DNA of 64,000 nucleotides from Pseudomonas fulva (GTDB taxonomy: Bacteria > Pseudomonadota > Gammaproteobacteria > Pseudomonadales > Pseudomonadaceae): the NCBI RefSeq assembly GCF_015680705.1, contig NZ_JADNYP010000002.1, positions 298,079 to 362,078 of the forward strand, written 5' to 3'. The notes beneath the pieces were generated by a model. The model had not been told where the DNA came from. It did no database searches and saw only the letters and a list, made by a program, of their open reading frames with translations. The position numbers and the translations under genes are program-made. Position 1 is the first letter of the stretch. Each line of letters starts with the position of its first letter. Below, one piece after another: positions 8,020-16,117 of the stretch.

Positions 8020-9603
8020 ATGAGCGCGGTGATCGACGACAGCGGCCAAGAGCACGTCCACGGTCCGGCCAAGGGGCTGATGCGCTGGGTGCTGACCACC
8101 AACCACAAGGACATCGGCACCTTGTACCTGTGGTTCAGCTTCAGTCTGTTCCTGTTGGGCGGCTCCTTCGCCATGGTGATCCGCGCCGAGTTGTTCCAGC
8201 CGGGGTTGCAAATCGTCGAGCCGGCCTTCTTCAACCAGATGACCACCATGCATGGGCTGATCATGGTCTTCGGCGCGGTCATGCCGGCGTTCGTCGGCCT
8301 GGCCAACTGGATGATCCCGCTGATGATCGGCGCGCCGGACATGGCCCTTCCGCGCATGAACAACTTCAGCTTCTGGTTGCTGCCCGCGGCTTTCCTGCTG
8401 CTGGTCTCGACCCTGTTCAGTCCAGGCGGCGGGCCGAACTTCGGCTGGACCTTCTATGCCCCGCTGTCCACCACCTACGCTCCGCAAAGCGTGACCTTCT
8501 TCATCTTCGCCATCCATCTGATGGGCATCAGTTCGATCATGGGCGCGATAAACGTGATCGCCACGGTGCTCAACCTGCGGGCGCCAGGCATGACGCTGAT
8601 GAAGATGCCGCTGTTCGTCTGGACCTGGCTGATCACCGCGTTCCTGCTGATCGCCGTGATGCCGGTGCTGGCCGGCGTGGTGACGATGATGCTGATGGAC
8701 ATCCATTTCGGCACCAGCTTCTTCAGCGCGGCCGGGGGTGGCGACCCAGTGCTGTTCCAGCATGTGTTCTGGTTCTTCGGCCATCCCGAGGTGTACATCA
8801 TGATCCTGCCGGCCTTCGGCGCGGTCAGTTCGATCATCCCGGCCTTCTCGCGCAAGCCCCTGTTCGGCTATACCTCGATGGTCTACGCCACGGCGGCGAT
8901 CGCCCTGCTGTCGTTCATCGTCTGGGCCCATCACATGTTCGTGGTCGGCGTGCCGGTGGTCGGCGAGCTGTTCTTCATGTACGCCACCATGCTCATCGCC
9001 GTACCGACCGGGGTCAAGGTGTTCAACTGGGTCAGCACCATGTGGCGGGGAGCGCTGAGCTTCGAGACGCCGATGCTGTTCGCCGTCGCCTTCGTCATCC
9101 TGTTCACCATCGGCGGGTTTTCCGGGCTGATGCTGGCCATCGCGCCGGCGGACTTCCAGTATCACGACACCTACTTCGTGGTGGCGCATTTCCATTATGT
9201 GCTGGTGCCGGGCGCGATCTTCGGCATCTTCGCCTCTGCCTACTACTGGCTACCGAAATGGACCGGCCACATGTACGACGAAACCCTGGGCAAGCTGCAT
9301 TTCTGGCTCTCGTTCGTCGGCATGAACCTGGCATTCTTCCCGATGCACTTCATCGGCCTGGCCGGCATGCCGCGCCGGATCCCGGACTACAACCTGCAGT
9401 TCGCCGATTTCAACATGGTGTCGTCGATCGGCGCCTTCACCTTCGGTGCCACTCAGGTGTTGTTCCTGTTCATCGTCATCAAGTGCATTCGCGGTGGCGC
9501 CCCGGCACCGGCCAAGCCTTGGGACGGTGCCGATGGCCTGGAATGGTCGGTGCCTTCCCCGGCGCCCTACCACACGTTCCAGACGCCGCCCGAAGTGAAA
9601 TAG
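8020..9603 (+). CDS. coxA: Cytochrome c oxidase subunit I
   Basis: Catalytic haem-copper subunit, 527 residues, about twelve transmembrane helices. Visible hallmarks: TTNHKDIGTLYL near the N-terminus, FFGHPEVYIMILPAFG with the His-Tyr cross-link region of the CuB site, WAHHMFVVG with the two other CuB histidines, and YHDTYFVVAHFHYVL with the haem a and a3 histidines. The start at 8020 has GGAGA just ahead; reading frames starting further upstream overlap coxB and lack a ribosome site. Reduces O2 to water and pumps protons in the inner membrane. Confidence 0.97.
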   Translation: MSAVIDDSGQEHVHGPAKGLMRWVLTTNHKDIGTLYLWFSFSLFLLGGSFAMVIRAELFQPGLQIVEPAFFNQMTTMHGLIMVFGAVMPAFVGLANWMIPLMIGAPDMALPRMNNFSFWLLPAAFLLLVSTLFSPGGGPNFGWTFYAPLSTTYAPQSVTFFIFAIHLMGISSIMGAINVIATVLNLRAPGMTLMKMPLFVWTWLITAFLLIAVMPVLAGVVTMMLMDIHFGTSFFSAAGGGDPVLFQHVFWFFGHPEVYIMILPAFGAVSSIIPAFSRKPLFGYTSMVYATAAIALLSFIVWAHHMFVVGVPVVGELFFMYATMLIAVPTGVKVFNWVSTMWRGALSFETPMLFAVAFVILFTIGGFSGLMLAIAPADFQYHDTYFVVAHFHYVLVPGAIFGIFASAYYWLPKWTGHMYDETLGKLHFWLSFVGMNLAFFPMHFIGLAGMPRRIPDYNLQFADFNMVSSIGAFTFGATQVLFLFIVIKCIRGGAPAPAKPWDGADGLEWSVPSPAPYHTFQTPPEVK

Positions 9604-9612
9604 GAGGCCGCC

Positions 9613-10179
9613 ATGAGCGCTGCATCCACGAAACGCCTGGTCATCCGCCTGCTGCTGTCGAGCGTGGCGATGTTCGGCTTCGGCTTTGCCCTGGTGCCGC
9701 TCTACGACGTCATGTGCCAGGCGTTCGGCATCAATGGCAAGACCGCGGGCCCCTACCTGGGCAGCCAGCAGCGCGACCCGAGCCGCCTGGTCAGGGTGCA
9801 GTTCCTGTCGACCAACGCACAGGGGATGCCTTGGGTGTTCCATGCCCAGGTGGACCAGCTCGAGGTTCATCCGGGCGCCGTGAACCAGGTGGTCTTCATT
9901 GCTCGCAATCCCACCGGCAGCACCATGACCGCCCAGGCCGTGCCCAGCGTCACGCCTGCCGAGGCGGCAAGCTACCTGCACAAGACCCAGTGCTTCTGTT
10001 TCAGCCAGCAGACCTTGCAGCCAGCGCAACGCCTCGAGATGCCCGTGCGCTTCATCGTCGACCGCGAGCTGCCAGCCCATGTCAGGCAACTGACCCTGGC
10101 CTACACCTTGTTCGATATCAGCGCGCGCCAGGCACCGGTTGCCGATGCCAGGATCCCGCGCGTCGAGCGTACTCGTTGA
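9613..10179 (+). CDS. ctaG: Cytochrome c oxidase assembly protein CtaG/Cox11
   Basis: Copper chaperone that delivers copper to the CuB site of subunit I. 188 residues: one N-terminal membrane anchor (about residues 9-30) followed by a periplasmic immunoglobulin-like domain. The family signature with the copper-binding cysteine pair is HKTQCFCFSQQTL, and YDVMCQAFG holds the conserved cysteine near the membrane. Start codon follows TAGGAGG overlapping the coxA stop region. Placed between coxA and coxC as in other pseudomonads, consistent with coordinated assembly. Confidence 0.95.
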   Translation: MSAASTKRLVIRLLLSSVAMFGFGFALVPLYDVMCQAFGINGKTAGPYLGSQQRDPSRLVRVQFLSTNAQGMPWVFHAQVDQLEVHPGAVNQVVFIARNPTGSTMTAQAVPSVTPAEAASYLHKTQCFCFSQQTLQPAQRLEMPVRFIVDRELPAHVRQLTLAYTLFDISARQAPVADARIPRVERTR

Positions 10180-10189
10180 GGAGCACCGC

Positions 10190-11077
10190 ATGGCCGAACA
10201 TCCACGCTACTACGTCCCGGCCCAGAGCAAATGGCCGATCATCGCCACGTTGGGGCTGTTCTTCACCCTGTTCGGGCTCGGTACCTGGTTCAATGACCTC
10301 AAGGCAGGGCAGGCCGGCTCGCATGGCCCCTGGTGGCTGCTGGGCGGCGCGCTGTTGCTGGCCTACATGCTGTTCGGCTGGTTCGGCGCGGTGGTCAGGG
10401 AAAGCCGCGCCGGCCTGTACAGCGCGCAACTGGACCGGTCCTTGCGCTGGGGCATGGGCTGGTTCATCTTTTCCGAGGTGATGTTCTTCCTGGCCTTCTT
10501 CGGCGCGCTGCTCTACGTGCGCATGCTGGCCGGCCCCTGGCTCGCTGGCGATGGGCACAAGGGCGTCACCCACATGCTCTGGCCGGCGTTCGAGTTTTCC
10601 TGGCCGTTGCTGCAGACGCCCGATCCGAAGCTGTTCCCGCCGCCCAGGGCGGTGATCGATCCCTGGCACCTGCCGCTGCTCAACACTGTCCTGCTGGTCA
10701 GTTCCAGCGTCACCATCACCCTCGCCCATCATGCCCTGCGGCGCGAACACCGGCTGGCCCTCAAGGGCTGGCTGGGGCTGACCGTGCTGCTTGGCCTGGC
10801 CTTCCTTGCATTGCAGGCCTACGAATATCACCACGCCTATACCGAACTGGGGCTGACGCTCGGCTCGGGGATCTACGGCGCCACCTTCTTCATGCTCACC
10901 GGCTTCCATGGCGCCCATGTCACCCTCGGCACCTTGATCCTGATCGTCATGCTGGCGCGGATCATGCGCGGACATTTCACGGCGCAGAAGCATTTCGGGT
11001 TCGAGGCGGCCAGCTGGTACTGGCATTTCGTCGATGTGGTCTGGGTCGGCCTGTTCATCTTCGTCTACGTGCTCTAG
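10190..11077 (+). CDS. coxC: Cytochrome c oxidase subunit III
   Basis: Seven-helix inner-membrane subunit that stabilises the oxidase core. 295 residues from the ATG at 10190, which follows GAGGAG; it starts MAEHPRYYVPAQSKWPI. Typical features are SEVMFFLAFFGAL (conserved Glu facing subunit I) and, near the C-terminus, FHGAHVTLGTL and WYWHFVDVVWVGLF. The segment between helices 2 and 3 is long, as in Pseudomonas subunit III. It is followed by a small convergent gene and then by SURF1. Confidence 0.95.
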   Translation: MAEHPRYYVPAQSKWPIIATLGLFFTLFGLGTWFNDLKAGQAGSHGPWWLLGGALLLAYMLFGWFGAVVRESRAGLYSAQLDRSLRWGMGWFIFSEVMFFLAFFGALLYVRMLAGPWLAGDGHKGVTHMLWPAFEFSWPLLQTPDPKLFPPPRAVIDPWHLPLLNTVLLVSSSVTITLAHHALRREHRLALKGWLGLTVLLGLAFLALQAYEYHHAYTELGLTLGSGIYGATFFMLTGFHGAHVTLGTLILIVMLARIMRGHFTAQKHFGFEAASWYWHFVDVVWVGLFIFVYVL

Positions 11078-11083
11078 CGCGGT

Positions 11084-11287
11084 TCAGAAAGGCGCCGTGG
11101 AAACCAGCTGGCCGCTCCACAGCCCCCAGGCCACCAGCAGCAGGGTCAAGGTCGCGAGGGCCACGCGGACCGTCAACGCCTTGAGCAGGCGTGTCGACCG
11201 CTCATCGTCCTTGACCAGGAACACCAGGCCGCTGAACAGGCTGGCAATGGTAGCCAGCAGCAACAGGACGATCGCCGCCTTGAGCAT
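11084..11287 (-). CDS. Small twin-transmembrane protein (DUF2909-like)
   Basis: 67 residues starting MLKAAIVLLLLATIASLFSG, encoded opposite to the cox operon in the gap between coxC and SURF1. Two hydrophobic segments (about residues 3-23 and 41-61) are joined by a short charged loop containing KDDERSTRLLKALTVR. This matches the small DUF2909 family found at this place in pseudomonads. A role in oxidase biogenesis is suggested only by location. It is convergent with coxC and its start lies 63 bases from the SURF1 start on the other strand. Confidence 0.72.
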   Translation of the reverse strand: MLKAAIVLLLLATIASLFSGLVFLVKDDERSTRLLKALTVRVALATLTLLLVAWGLWSGQLVSTAPF

Positions 11288-11350
11288 GGCGACACTCCAT
11301 CGGGACGGGATGATGAAGACAAGTATAGCGAGCACCTGGGAGACGCCCCG

Positions 11351-12091
11351 TTGAAACGGTTCCGCCCAGGCCTGGTGCCGACCCTGGTGGTGCTGGCCTT
11401 GTTGCCCACACTGGTCGCCCTCGGCTGCTGGCAGCTCAGCCGGGCCGAGCACAAGCGCGCGCTGTTGGCCATGCATGCAGCGCGTCAACTGGAAGAGCCG
11501 CTGACGGTCGAGCGCTTGCGTGAATCCAGCGAGCCGGCATTCCGTCGCGTGCAACTGCGGGGGCGTTTCGATGCGCGCCACAGCATCCTGTTGGACAACC
11601 GGATGCGTGGTGGCAAGGCGGGCGTGGAGCTGTTGCAGCCCTTCCAGGACGAGGCCAGTGGCGTGTGGCTGCTGGTCAATCGAGGCTGGCTGGCCTGGCC
11701 GGACCGACGCCTGCCGGTCACGTTCGAAACGCCGTCCCGGTCGCTGGCCTTGCAGGCTTGGGTCCACGAGGCGACCGGGCAGTTGCTCCAGCTGCGGGCC
11801 GACCCGGTCGCAGGCCAGTGGCCGCGCCTGCTCAATGGCATCGAGCCTCGGCACCTGTGGCAGGAGCTGGAGCGCGAAGGCATCGCCCATGAACTGCGCC
11901 TGGAGCCGGGTCCGGCCAGCTACCGGCTGGATTGGCCGGTGGTGACCACAGAGCCGGAAAAGCACCTGGGCTATGCCGTGCAGTGGTTCGCCCTGGCCAC
12001 GGCATTGCTGGCGCTCTATCTGTATTTCGGCTGGAACCCTCGCAAGGAGAACCCCCATGTGCAGCGCGACCCGTCCGATGGACATGCCTGA
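11351..12091 (+). CDS. SURF1-family oxidase assembly protein (TTG start)
   Basis: 246 residues, two membrane helices at the two ends (about 9-28 and 215-233) and a periplasmic domain between, as in SURF1/Shy1, which helps insert haem a into subunit I. Family features include LGCWQLSRAEHK after the first helix, GRFDARHSILLDNR, LVNRGW and, near the end, HLGYAVQWFALA. The first possible start in frame is TTG at 11351 preceded by GGGAGA at good spacing; no ATG in frame fits. It overlaps the following gene by 35 bases, suggesting coupled translation. Confidence 0.88.
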   Translation: MKRFRPGLVPTLVVLALLPTLVALGCWQLSRAEHKRALLAMHAARQLEEPLTVERLRESSEPAFRRVQLRGRFDARHSILLDNRMRGGKAGVELLQPFQDEASGVWLLVNRGWLAWPDRRLPVTFETPSRSLALQAWVHEATGQLLQLRADPVAGQWPRLLNGIEPRHLWQELEREGIAHELRLEPGPASYRLDWPVVTTEPEKHLGYAVQWFALATALLALYLYFGWNPRKENPHVQRDPSDGHA

Positions 12092-12647
12092 GCGAGCCGC
12101 CATGCGCCGTCGCGGCCGCTGGCAGCTGGCGTTGATCTTGCTGGTGGCGTTCGGCCCGATGCTGCTGGCCACCAGCATGTATCACCATGGCTTCTGGATC
12201 CCGCATGGCCGTAGCTATCACGGTGCGCTGATCGGCAACGGCGAGCAGCGCAGCGACATCGGCGTGCGAGTCGGTACCCCGCCGCCGGGCTGGCAGTTGC
12301 TGGTGACCGCGCCTGGGGCCTGCGACCAGGCATGCGAGGCACTGGTCTACCTGGCCAGGCAGGTACATGTCGGCCTGGGCCGTGATGTCCACCGCGCCAG
12401 CCATGCACTGGCGACGGCGCAGCCATTGACGCCGGCCTACCAAGCGTTGCTGGCGCGAGACTATCCACGCCTGCAGCGCTACCCGCTCGACCGGCACCGG
12501 CATGCCACCAGGATCGTCGAGCCTGGCCCACAACTGTGGATCGTCGACCCTCACGGCAACCTGGTGCTGCGTTATGACGCCAAGGTCAAGGGCAGGCATG
12601 TGCTCGACGATCTGAGGCATCTGCTCAAGCTCTCCAACATCGGCTAG
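12057..12647 (+). CDS. Membrane-anchored thioredoxin-fold-like protein of the cox assembly operon
   Basis: 196 residues: one N-terminal membrane helix (about 21-40) then a periplasmic domain. The domain contains WQLLVTAPGACDQACEALVYLARQ, a Cys-x3-Cys in the position where SCO proteins have CxxxC, and later LWIVDPHGNLVLRY, like the strand-turn-strand before the cis-proline region of thioredoxin folds. The histidine that completes the copper site in SCO1 is not evident. The ATG at 12057 follows AAGGAGA. It lies between SURF1 and ctaA, where pseudomonads carry an uncharacterised gene. A role in copper delivery or CuA thiol reduction is an inference. Confidence 0.7.
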   Translation: MCSATRPMDMPERAAMRRRGRWQLALILLVAFGPMLLATSMYHHGFWIPHGRSYHGALIGNGEQRSDIGVRVGTPPPGWQLLVTAPGACDQACEALVYLARQVHVGLGRDVHRASHALATAQPLTPAYQALLARDYPRLQRYPLDRHRHATRIVEPGPQLWIVDPHGNLVLRYDAKVKGRHVLDDLRHLLKLSNIG

Positions 12648-12656
12648 GAGCCCGCC

Positions 12657-13748
12657 ATGCCCAGACCCGGATATCGCCTCGCGGCTTGCGCCACCTGCCT
12701 GGCCCTGCTGGTCGTGCTGCTCGGCGCCTATACTCGGCTGACCCACGCGGGCCTGGGCTGCCCGGACTGGCCAGGCTGCTATGGCCTGGCCGGGGTGCCT
12801 GGCAGCCCGGCGCAACTGGCCCACGCCGAGCTGCATTTCCCCGACCATCCAGTCGAGGCGGCCAAAGGCTGGGCCGAAATGCTTCATCGCTATTTCGCGG
12901 GTGCGTTGACGCTGGTCATCTTCATGCTGGCCTTGCAGGCCTGCCGCGTGCGGACCAGCCATGAGCGGCCCTGGTGCCTGCCGCTGGGGTTGGTCGGCAT
13001 GGTGCTCGCCCAGGCGGTCTTCGGCATGTGGACGGTAACCCTCAGGCTCTGGCCGCAGGTCGTCGTCGTCCACCTGCTTGGTGGCTTCACCACGCTGAGC
13101 CTGTTGCTGCTGCTCAGTCTGCGCCTGTCGGGCGCCTTTGCACCTGGCGCCAGCCGCTGCAAGGGCTTGCAGCGGCTGGCGCTGCTTGGCTTGCTGGTTG
13201 TGATCGGGCAGATCGCCCTCGGCGGTTGGGTCAGTGCCAACTATGCCGCGGTGGCCTGCATCGACCTGCCAACTTGCCATGGGCAATGGTGGCCAGCCGC
13301 GGACTTCGCCAACGGCTTTCATCTTGCCCAACGGATAGGCCCCAATTATCTCGGCGGCCAGCTGGACAGCGAGGCGAGGACGGCCATCCATCTGACGCAT
13401 CGGGCTGGCGCGCTGGTGGTGCTGGGGGTGCTGGGGCTGTTGAGCTGGAAACTGGTGCGTCATGGCCTGGCCGGGCTGGCTTGCCTGGTCGCAGGCATGC
13501 TGCTGGTGCAGCTTGGCTTGGGGCTCGCCAACGTGCTGCTGCATGTGCCGTTGCCCATCGCGCTGGCGCACAGTGCCGGCGGTGCGTTGTTGCTGATGGT
13601 GATGGTGGTCGTCAACTACCGCATCGGGCTCGGCCTGCTGCACCGCAGCCAAGCGCAAAGAGGCTGGTCGGTGGTGGTTGACAGCGATGTGGGGCGTCCG
13701 AGGGCCGGTTGGGAGCGTTGGCGACGCTTGCGCGATCCAGGGTCCTGA
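12657..13748 (+). CDS. ctaA: Haem A synthase (COX15/CtaA)
   Basis: Converts haem O to haem A in the inner membrane. 363 residues with eight predicted helices in two related halves. The conserved histidines appear in EMLHRYFAGAL and in IHLTHRAGALVV, and the paired cysteine-containing loop in GCPDWPGCYG; CIDLPTCHGQWWP in the second half is the matching loop. The ATG follows GGAG. The C-terminal 30 residues (from about HRSQAQRGW) are hydrophilic. In other pseudomonads ctaB/cyoE, which makes haem O, follows directly; here only 143 bases separate ctaA from the SCO1 gene. Confidence 0.92.
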   Translation: MPRPGYRLAACATCLALLVVLLGAYTRLTHAGLGCPDWPGCYGLAGVPGSPAQLAHAELHFPDHPVEAAKGWAEMLHRYFAGALTLVIFMLALQACRVRTSHERPWCLPLGLVGMVLAQAVFGMWTVTLRLWPQVVVVHLLGGFTTLSLLLLLSLRLSGAFAPGASRCKGLQRLALLGLLVVIGQIALGGWVSANYAAVACIDLPTCHGQWWPAADFANGFHLAQRIGPNYLGGQLDSEARTAIHLTHRAGALVVLGVLGLLSWKLVRHGLAGLACLVAGMLLVQLGLGLANVLLHVPLPIALAHSAGGALLLMVMVVVNYRIGLGLLHRSQAQRGWSVVVDSDVGRPRAGWERWRRLRDPGS

Positions 13749-13891
13749 GGCGCCTTGCGCTTTCGCCCTGGCGATGGCTCCTGTACCGTGCGATCGACGC
13801 CCTGGCTAACCAGGACGTCTGACGGCGTGACCACCTGCACCTTGGCCGGTGGCGTGCTCGCTTTCCTCCATCTGCCAGTGCTGCCGGAACC

Positions 13892-14524
13892 ATGACCCGA
13901 ACCCAGAAAACCGTCTTCATTCTCGTTGGCCTGGTCGCGTTGATCCTGGGCCTGACCGTCCATCGGGTACTCGATGGACGAGGCGCGGCCAACCCGGCCG
14001 AGTTGGTCGATGCCGGAATCATCCTGTTGCCGCAGAGTCGTGTGCTGCCAGAAGTGGGGATGCTCGACCAGGATGGGCAGCCCGTTCGGCTCGACCAGTT
14101 GCAAGGCAAGTGGTCGCTGGTGTTCTTCGGCTATACCTATTGCCCGGATATCTGCCCGACGACCTTGGCGCAACTGCGCCAGGTCAAGAGCGAACTACCC
14201 CGGCAGGCGCTGGAGCGGCTGCGCATCGTGCTGGTGAGCGTCGACCCAGCCCGCGACACGCCGGCGCAGCTCAAGCAGTACCTGGGCTATTTCGACAAGG
14301 ACTTCCTGGGCCTGAGCGGGACGCTGGACGATACCCAGAAACTGGCCAATGGCCTGAGCATTCCGTTCATTCCGGCCGATACCAGCAAGCCGGGCTATAC
14401 CGTCGATCACAGCGGCAACCTGGCCATCGTCGGGCCGGACGGGCGCCAGCGTGGGTTCATCCGGGCACCGTTCGACAACCGCAAGCTGGTGGCGCAACTG
14501 CCGGGTCTGGTCGCGCGCGATTGA
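13892..14524 (+). CDS. SCO1/SenC-family copper chaperone
   Basis: 210 residues with an N-terminal membrane anchor (about 7-25) and a periplasmic thioredoxin-fold domain. Copper ligands are seen in TYCPDICPTTL (CxxxC) and in the distal TVDHSGNL histidine. It delivers copper to, or reduces the cysteines of, the CuA site in subunit II. Last gene of the cox operon here. No strong ribosome site precedes the ATG (GCCGGAACC), which suggests it may depend on translation from upstream or have moved relative to its former neighbour. Confidence 0.92.
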   Translation: MTRTQKTVFILVGLVALILGLTVHRVLDGRGAANPAELVDAGIILLPQSRVLPEVGMLDQDGQPVRLDQLQGKWSLVFFGYTYCPDICPTTLAQLRQVKSELPRQALERLRIVLVSVDPARDTPAQLKQYLGYFDKDFLGLSGTLDDTQKLANGLSIPFIPADTSKPGYTVDHSGNLAIVGPDGRQRGFIRAPFDNRKLVAQLPGLVARD

Positions 14525-14528
14525 GGAA

Positions 14529-14572
14529 CCGGATCGAGCTATCCGGTAAGCCAAGGGGCCGCGAAACGGCCC
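14529..14572 (+). terminator. Paired hairpins after the SCO1 gene
   Basis: Two compact perfect stems follow the stop: CCGGAT/ATCCGG with a 6-base loop (14529-14546) and GGGCCG/CGGCCC with loop CGAAA (14556-14572). They probably end the cox transcript, although no T-tract follows. Confidence 0.4.
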
Positions 14573-14581
14573 TAGGCTCTG

Positions 14582-14615
14582 GCAGGCGACGCGGGCTCCA
14601 GGCCCGCTTGCCTGC
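14582..14615 (-). terminator. Hairpin downstream of metQ
   Basis: Inner stem GCGGGC/GCCCGC with loop TCCAG and outer stem GCAGGC/GCCTGC separated by small internal bulges, 11 bases past the metQ stop. No T-tract on the metQ strand, so it may be a stabilising or Rho-assisted terminator. Confidence 0.45.
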
Positions 14616-14626
14616 TCGGGGCTGGC

Positions 14627-15397
14627 TCAGAACGCGGGTACTACCGCGCCCTGGTATTTCTCACCGATGAACTGCTTCACTTCTGGCGAATGCAGGGCAG
14701 CGGCCAGTTTCTTCATGGCATCGCTGTCCTTGTCGTCGGGGCGGGCGACCAGGATGTTCACGTACGGCGAATCGCTGCCCTCGATGACCAGTGCATCCTT
14801 GGCCGGATCGAGCTTGGCTTCCAGCGCGTAGTTGGTATTGATCAGGGCCAGGTCGACCTGGGTCAGCACGCGCGGGATGGTGGCTGCCTCCAGCTCACGG
14901 AACTTGAGGTTCTTGCCATTTTCGGTGATGTCCTTGACGGTCGAGAGGATGTTGTTGCCGTCCTTGAGCTTGATCACCCCGGCCTTGTCCAGCAGCAGCA
15001 GGGCGCGGCCGCCGTTGGTGGCGTCGTTGGGAATGACCACGGTCGCGCCAGCTGGCAGTTCGTCGAGCTTCTTCAGCTTGCTGGAGTAGGCGCCCAGCGG
15101 TTCCAGGTGAACGCCGGTCACACTGACCAGGTTGGTGCCCTTGGCCTTGTTGAACTCGTCCAGGTAAGGCTGGTGCTGGAAGAAGTTCGCGTCCAGGCGC
15201 TTTTCCGCCACCTGTACGTTCGGCTGGATGTAGTCGGTGAACTCCTTGACCTTCAGCTCCACGCCCTGCTTGGCCAGCTGCGGCTTGACGAAGTCGAGGA
15301 TCTCGGCGTGCGGCACCGGGGTGGCGGCGACGGTGAGGGTTTCGGCATGGGCCGAGAAGGCCGCGACAGCGGCAAAGACAGCGAGCAGCTTTTTCAT
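14627..15397 (-). CDS. metQ: Methionine ABC transporter substrate-binding protein
   Basis: 256 residues of the NlpA/MetQ family, binding methionine in the periplasm for MetNI. The signal peptide (MKKLLAVFAAVAAFSAHA) ends in AHA rather than a lipobox, so this member seems to be a soluble periplasmic protein. Typical segments: TVAATPVPHAEILDFVKP, NFFQHQPYLDEFN, HLEPLGAYSSK and IPNDATNGGRALLLL. The ATG follows AAGGAGAG. It is the third gene of metN-metI-metQ, 48 bases after metI. Confidence 0.93.
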   Translation of the reverse strand: MKKLLAVFAAVAAFSAHAETLTVAATPVPHAEILDFVKPQLAKQGVELKVKEFTDYIQPNVQVAEKRLDANFFQHQPYLDEFNKAKGTNLVSVTGVHLEPLGAYSSKLKKLDELPAGATVVIPNDATNGGRALLLLDKAGVIKLKDGNNILSTVKDITENGKNLKFRELEAATIPRVLTQVDLALINTNYALEAKLDPAKDALVIEGSDSPYVNILVARPDDKDSDAMKKLAAALHSPEVKQFIGEKYQGAVVPAF

Positions 15398-15445
15398 TGA
15401 CTCTCCTTGAAAGGGACCACCCGGGCCCCCGACCGAGCGTTTGGG

Positions 15446-16117
15446 TTACTTGCGGGAAAAATGCATGACCAGCCTGTCGCCGACGCTTTGCAGCACCTGC
15501 ACCAGGATCAGCAACAGCACCACGGTGACGACCATGACTTCGGTCTGGAAGCGCTGGTAGCCGAAACGGATGGCCAGGTCGCCGAGGCCGCCGGCGCCGA
15601 CCACGCCGGCCATTGCCGTGTAGGACACCAGGGTGATGGCGGTGACCGTGATGGCGGCGAAGATGCCCGGACGCGCCTCCGGCAGCAAGGCCTTGACGAT
15701 GATCTGCCGGGTCGTGGCGCCCATCGACTGGGCCGCCTCGATGATGCCCCGGTCGACTTCGCGCAGGGCGGTTTCCACCAGGCGCGCGAAGAATGGCGTG
15801 GCGCCTACCACCAGCGGCGGTATCGCGCCGAGAACACCGAGCGAGGTGCCAGTGATCAGCACCGTGAGCGGGATCATCACGATCAGCAGGATGATGAACG
15901 GCAGCGAGCGCAGAATGTTGACCACCAGCGACAGCAGCGCGTAGACGCCCTTCTGCTCGAACATCTGCCGAGGCCCGCAGAGGAATAGCAGCACGCCCAG
16001 CGGCAGGCCCAGCAGCACCGTGAAGAACAGCGAGCTGAACAGCATGGTCATGGTGTCGAGGGTGGCCAGCCAGATTTCGGCCCAGTCGACTTTGGCGAAG
16101 AAATCCAGGGCGTCCAT
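15446..16117 (-). CDS. metI: Methionine ABC transporter permease
   Basis: 223 residues with about five membrane helices and the permease EAA-like loop EAAQSMGATTRQIIVKALLPEA that contacts the ATPase. It forms the membrane channel of the methionine importer. The ATG at 16117 shares one base with the metN stop (TGATG), which is a sign of translational coupling; an in-frame TTG one codon upstream is less likely. Confidence 0.94.
   Translation of the reverse strand: MDALDFFAKVDWAEIWLATLDTMTMLFSSLFFTVLLGLPLGVLLFLCGPRQMFEQKGVYALLSLVVNILRSLPFIILLIVMIPLTVLITGTSLGVLGAIPPLVVGATPFFARLVETALREVDRGIIEAAQSMGATTRQIIVKALLPEARPGIFAAITVTAITLVSYTAMAGVVGAGGLGDLAIRFGYQRFQTEVMVVTVVLLLILVQVLQSVGDRLVMHFSRK

Noticed and set aside
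8130..10481. Open frame of nearly 800 codons running across coxA, ctaG and coxC
   Set aside because: It is out of frame with three well-identified genes, is rich in Arg/Pro/Gly/His as shadow frames are, and matches nothing known.
11832..13658. Open frame of about 600 codons opposite SURF1, the 196 aa gene and ctaA
   Set aside because: Gln/His/Arg-rich composition typical of a shadow frame; the forward genes have membrane segments and family motifs.
13749..13891. Searched for a residual ctaB/cyoE fragment
   Set aside because: None of the three forward frames shows the farnesyltransferase motifs, so I do not call a pseudogene; only the absence is reported.
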